A stretch of DNA of 64,000 bases from UBA5859 sp041940025. GTDB lineage: Bacteria; Pseudomonadota; Gammaproteobacteria; UBA5859. A program made the translations under genes and the position numbers. Positions within the stretch are counted from its first letter, which is position 1; the number at the start of each line of letters is the position of its first letter. The stretch spans positions 1 through 64,000 of the forward strand of contig JBGTSY010000009.1 in NCBI GenBank assembly GCA_041940025.1. Direction: 5' to 3'. The notes under the pieces are model-generated. The model saw nothing but the letters and a program-made list of their open reading frames with translations. It was not told where the DNA came from and searched no databases. Positions 60,590-64,000 of the stretch are shown piece after piece.

Positions 60590-61748
60590 GGATGATCCCC
60601 TCCTGTGCCACTTTTTAAGTGGAACTTCTATTCACAGCTCCGTATTGGAACTGCGCTTGTCCGATTTCAGTTTGTGACTCTACATTCGTTAAGCTATTGG
60701 ATTAATAGCACATCTACTTAGTTAAAAAGTAAACAAGCGATCACGTGAACGCGCAATCATACCGAAAGTAGATAGAGGCTTTCAAAGGAAAATTACCTAG
60801 CTTGCAAGTTAAACCTGAAAAAACTAAAAAATAGTCTTTTAATCATGTGGCCCATACCAACACACTGGACTCTAATGGCATTTTATGCTGGCTATGTTCG
60901 GCAAAGTCAACCACTGAAAGATTAGCGCGATTCTGGATTGGGCTGAGTCCAATGCGGCTTTTCTAATAAAGATCATTACTCAGATTTTGCCACTAGGTTG
61001 TTTTCGAGATAGATGGTCGATTAGTTTTAGTGATTAAAGAATGGTACTGAATATGAACCTAATTGAAAGCCCATTGCATCCAATCGATATCACTGTGGGT
61101 GGTTAAGCCTGATATCAATATCATCTTGACGGCAACGAAGACATTGAGTGGAGTGTTCTATTCAGATTGGAAACCTTCTAGAGAGTCACATTGCAAAGGT
61201 TAATGGATGGCATGCTAATACTATTTGGCAGCGTGCGTTATGGTGCCAATTCATTTCTTTGTTCAATTTCTTTTTTGGCAGAGAGCATAGGTATACAAGA
61301 AAAGCTAGAATGCACCGGCCCAATCGTGCAGAGATCGGATCGCTATACTGGCTATTGGTACTGAATGAGTCCGTGGGTTTTATCCGTAGGTGGTGTATTG
61401 ATGATCATCGAACGCCGATGGTGGTCAGTAGTGGTAACAGTTCCGCTGCTATCTATCTAGATGCCGCAGGATGAGAAGTCGTTAGCAGTTTAAACTGTTG
61501 TCATCAAGATCTAAAAACCGGCACAACGAAGCAGCCGTTATGGTTTTTTCTCTCCTACCTGTATATGGCCGATATCGCGATGAGTACGATGGGTGAGGCA
61601 CAATACATTTCTCTATCGTTATGTGAAATACTGGGTAGTCGCTGGCAATTGGCTGTACATCGTTTGCTCGGTTTTATTGTGTTACGCTGTTAGGAATAGG
61701 TGATGCTGACGGTGGCGTTAAGCAAGCATGCATGCAAAGGGGTTAATC
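60590..61748. other. Large gene-poor interval
   Basis: About 1.15 kb without a supported gene. The longest frame (61148-61474, + strand, 108 codons) has a biased, Trp/Arg-rich composition and matches nothing known, so I do not call it. The promoter of the pnt operon must lie in the left part. Confidence 0.4.
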
Positions 61749-62384
61749 ATGTCTCATGATCTGGAGCTACTCTATTTTTCTGATCCTATGTGCTCCTGGT
61801 GTTGGGGTTTTTCGCCAATCATGAACAGACTGAAGACGCGATTCGAACAACAGATCCCATGCAGTACCGTGATGGGCGGACTGCATACTGGAGAGAGCCC
61901 TGCGCTCGTTGAGGAGTATCGAAATATATTGCAACAACATTGGCGCGAAGTAGAAGCGAAAACAGGACAACCATTCGATTATCAACGTGCAGCACCATTG
62001 GGCTCTGTGTATAACACTGAACCGCCTAGTCGAGCGTTGGTGTTGGTTCGTCGTTTAGCACCGCACTATGAATTCGAATATCTTTGGTCATTGCAAAAGG
62101 CTTTTTATCAAGATGCATGTGATCTTTCCGAAGTGACTATATTGATTGATCTGGCTAAGGAGTACGGAGTGGAAGAGTCTGCTTTTGTAGAGCGGTTTGA
62201 TTCGCCCACGTTGAAAATGGCTACCAATATGGATTTTCAGCTCGCCCGAGAGATCCAAGCACGTGCATTTCCATGCATTGTATTGCGAGCAGATCATGAT
62301 TACACTTTTGTGAGTGTCGGCTATCAGGAATATGAAATGTTGGAGCCCTTGATTGCCGGTTGGTTAGATAAACACACAGTGTAG
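61749..62384 (+). CDS. DsbA/FrnE-like thioredoxin-fold protein
   Basis: Cytoplasmic protein of 211 residues from ATG 61749 (AAAGGGG upstream; an earlier ATG at 61728 is less well placed). It starts with the active site 'YFSDPMCSWCWGFSPIMNRL' (Cys15-x-x-Cys18), the C-x-W-C form of FrnE and related DsbA-family proteins, and has the inserted helical domain ('YLWSLQKAFYQDACDLSEVT'). No signal peptide, so it is not a periplasmic Dsb protein. Relatives are thiol oxidoreductases or isomerases linked to oxidative stress; exact role unknown. Confidence 0.88.
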   Translation: MSHDLELLYFSDPMCSWCWGFSPIMNRLKTRFEQQIPCSTVMGGLHTGESPALVEEYRNILQQHWREVEAKTGQPFDYQRAAPLGSVYNTEPPSRALVLVRRLAPHYEFEYLWSLQKAFYQDACDLSEVTILIDLAKEYGVEESAFVERFDSPTLKMATNMDFQLAREIQARAFPCIVLRADHDYTFVSVGYQEYEMLEPLIAGWLDKHTV

Positions 62385-62855
62385 CGACATGTTCAAATCG
62401 CACTTTTTAATTTGCTCCTCTCGTTGGATTGGTTTTAGCTATGTGCTCGGGGTATCATCATTAGCGATCTTTGAGTGACGGATTGATTCACTCAATAGTG
62501 AATTCACTTCTTTTCGCTGTGCTTTATAAAAATAAAGTGACGCATTGCGTGCACATCATAGAGCGCGTCTTCTGCACTCGGGTGACGCCATTCTAACTGC
62601 TGTTACAAGAAGTGAATGCGCCGCAGGCTTTGTATTCCCAATGCTGGGTGTCCCTTTTCAGAGGGGGCTTTTGCGTGAAAAAGTTTAATCACCCCACAAC
62701 GATCTGCACAAGCGGGACTGTCATTCATGTGCTCCATAAATAGTTCTTTACGGAAGTTGTTGCGCTATTTTTCAACCTCACCGGCATCAATCTGTTGAAT
62801 GCTTATGAGCCGGTTTCAGATCGAATCATCTTGCTGTTGGGTGGATCGAAGATGC
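62385..62855. other. Intergenic region with possible gene relic
   Basis: About 470 bases. The minus strand carries broken frames such as 'FMEHMNDSPACADRCGVIKL' and, after a stop, 'EWRHPSAEDALYDVHAMRHF', which look like decayed protein-coding sequence; the second piece vaguely recalls an exonuclease tail. Not firm enough to name. Confidence 0.3.
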
Positions 62856-64000
62856 CTATATCAGTTTGGCATTTCGATAACTATAAAGAGAGGGGATCGC
62901 GGCGACAGTAACAGAGACGGCGATGATGGTCAGCAATAGATAGAGACTGTTTCGCGAAAACATATCCACTTCGACATGCACGCCAAATTGAGAGATAAAA
63001 TAGTCTTGGAATAGCGTCAGGCAACCAGTGAGCACGGTTGCTGCGAGCACACAACTGACAATAGTAATGAGCAGTGCTTCTAATTCTATTAAAAAGAACA
63101 AAAATGATGCCGGCGCACCGATGACTCGAAGCAGCAAAGTTTCCTGTTGACGCTCACGAATTGAGGATAGCAACATAGCGCTGACGCCTAAACAGGCGGC
63201 CATAAAGACCAAAGCAGAAACCAGTAGCAGAGTGTTTTCCAGAATGCGCATCATTTGCCAGAGTTCAGTGATCACCACTCCGGGGAGAATGGCAGTCAAA
63301 GGTTCGTCAGCGAATTCGTTTATCTGTCGTTGCACCCCAAAAGTCGCCATTTTGGATTCAAGTCCTAACATGATTGCGGTGATACTCTGGGGTACCAGTG
63401 TGTGGTGGTCAACCTTAGGCCGGTCGTGTCGACTATTCGTAGCCGTGACGCCTGGTGTCCAGTCTAGGTGTATGGCCTCAATGCCTTCTAGGCTGACATG
63501 TAACGTTTGATCAACGGGCGTGCCGGTAAACGCTAATATACCGACTACAGTAAATGGGAAATCATCGTGTCTACTGAAGCTGGTATCAGCCATGCCATGA
63601 GAAAGCGTGAGTTTGTCACCTAATTGGTAGCCAAGTTGTTTCGCGGCTTCGTGGCCCAACACCACCTCAAAGGGATCCTTAAATGTTTGGCCTTTATCGA
63701 ACTCCAATTTGCGCTGTTTGCCATAACTGAACTGTTCAAAATAATCAGTTGTGGTGCCTAAAACACGATAGCCTCGATGTGAATCCCCAAGAGAAATTGG
63801 GATGGCCCACTTGACTTGATTACTGTTGGCAATAGTTTGGTATGTTTCCCAGCTTATATTGTTGGTAGGCGCGCCAATTCGAAACACGGAATACAACAGC
63901 AAATTAAGGCTTCCCGTTCTGGCCCCAACCACCAGATCAACGCCTGAGACAGTATTGGAAAAATTATCTTTTGCTTGATGGCGAATATGTTCGACTCCCA
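62856..64000 (-). CDS. ABC transporter permease (FtsX/MacB type), partial
   Basis: The reading frame is open to the window edge, so the N-terminus lies beyond 64000. Visible: 'VSGVDLVVGARTGSLNLLLY' and 'RIGAPTNNISWETYQTI', the MacB-like periplasmic core common to this permease family, then three C-terminal membrane helices ('NTLLLVSALVFMAACLGVSA', 'ASFLFFLIELEALLITIVSC', 'SLYLLLTIIAVSVTVAAIPS') with the charged 'SIRERQQETLLLRVIGA' coupling region. FtsX-domain permeases pair with a small ATPase, probably encoded further upstream outside the window. Substrate unknown; lipoprotein or peptide transport is common in the family. Confidence 0.87.
   Translation of the reverse strand, partial: GVEHIRHQAKDNFSNTVSGVDLVVGARTGSLNLLLYSVFRIGAPTNNISWETYQTIANSNQVKWAIPISLGDSHRGYRVLGTTTDYFEQFSYGKQRKLEFDKGQTFKDPFEVVLGHEAAKQLGYQLGDKLTLSHGMADTSFSRHDDFPFTVVGILAFTGTPVDQTLHVSLEGIEAIHLDWTPGVTATNSRHDRPKVDHHTLVPQSITAIMLGLESKMATFGVQRQINEFADEPLTAILPGVVITELWQMMRILENTLLLVSALVFMAACLGVSAMLLSSIRERQQETLLLRVIGAPASFLFFLIELEALLITIVSCVLAATVLTGCLTLFQDYFISQFGVHVEVDMFSRNSLYLLLTIIAVSVTVAAIPSLYSYRNAKLI

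Noticed and set aside
61148..61474. 108-codon ORF
   Set aside because: Atypical composition, no ribosome site of note and no recognised family; could be decayed sequence.

Overview
The window looks like chromosomal DNA of a free-living Gram-negative gammaproteobacterium. The evidence is TonB/ExbBD-coupled siderophore receptors under a Fur-type site, a CzcCBA heavy-metal pump, a three-subunit proton-translocating transhydrogenase (pntAA/pntAB/pntB) and an ABC-exported surface-polysaccharide locus. The genus cannot be fixed from the sequence. The region is under active rearrangement: there are IS91-family copies, an IS3 relic, tandem duplications and several decayed genes (zinc alcohol dehydrogenase, manC, an MMPL transporter, fic- and DUF294-type fragments).

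Layout. (1) 1-11.1 kb is an accessory region. A 2.94-kb block (MAPEG gene, IS91-family transposase, DUF294 fragment) is present twice as a direct repeat with one base difference. Between the copies lie small same-strand genes I do not recognise. After the second copy come a VOC protein, a TfoX C-terminal-domain protein and a methyltransferase. Each transposase gene carries a near-consensus LexA (SOS) box just upstream of its likely start. (2) 11.1-19.9 kb is an iron-uptake module: a PepSY protein and a small membrane protein diverge from receptor-tonB-exbB-exbD across tandem Fur-like sites, followed by a second TonB-dependent receptor. (3) 20.4-29.5 kb holds isoaspartyl peptidase, the broken alcohol dehydrogenase, an SGNH hydrolase, an O-methyltransferase, TVP38 and fatty-acid-hydroxylase membrane proteins and a CDF metal exporter. 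(4) 29.8-36.0 kb is a czc operon headed by a small Cys/His-rich periplasmic protein. (5) 36.3-53.6 kb, all on the + strand, is a cell-surface region: a triple-VanZ membrane protein, an OafA-type acyltransferase, decayed manC, intact manB, then a visibly GC-richer block of wzm, wzt, an FkbM methyltransferase with a tandem-repeat coiled coil, and two multidomain glycosyltransferases. (6) 53.6-64 kb holds a decayed MMPL transporter, a phosphoesterase, a CopD-like protein, the pnt operon, a FrnE/DsbA-like protein and a partial ABC permease.

The most interesting biology is in (5) and (1). In (5) the set GDP-mannose gene, Wzm, Wzt with a C-terminal sugar-binding domain, methyltransferase carrying a coiled coil built from exact 14-residue units, and multi-domain GT4 enzyme mirrors the polymannose O-antigen systems in which WbdD caps the chain and its coiled coil sets chain length. 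Here the methyltransferase is a different family (FkbM), and a 1.82-kb tandem duplication has moved its C-terminal tail onto a second glycosyltransferase. That is a candidate undescribed chain-length ruler. In (1) an IS91/ISCR-type transposase appears to be wired to the SOS response.
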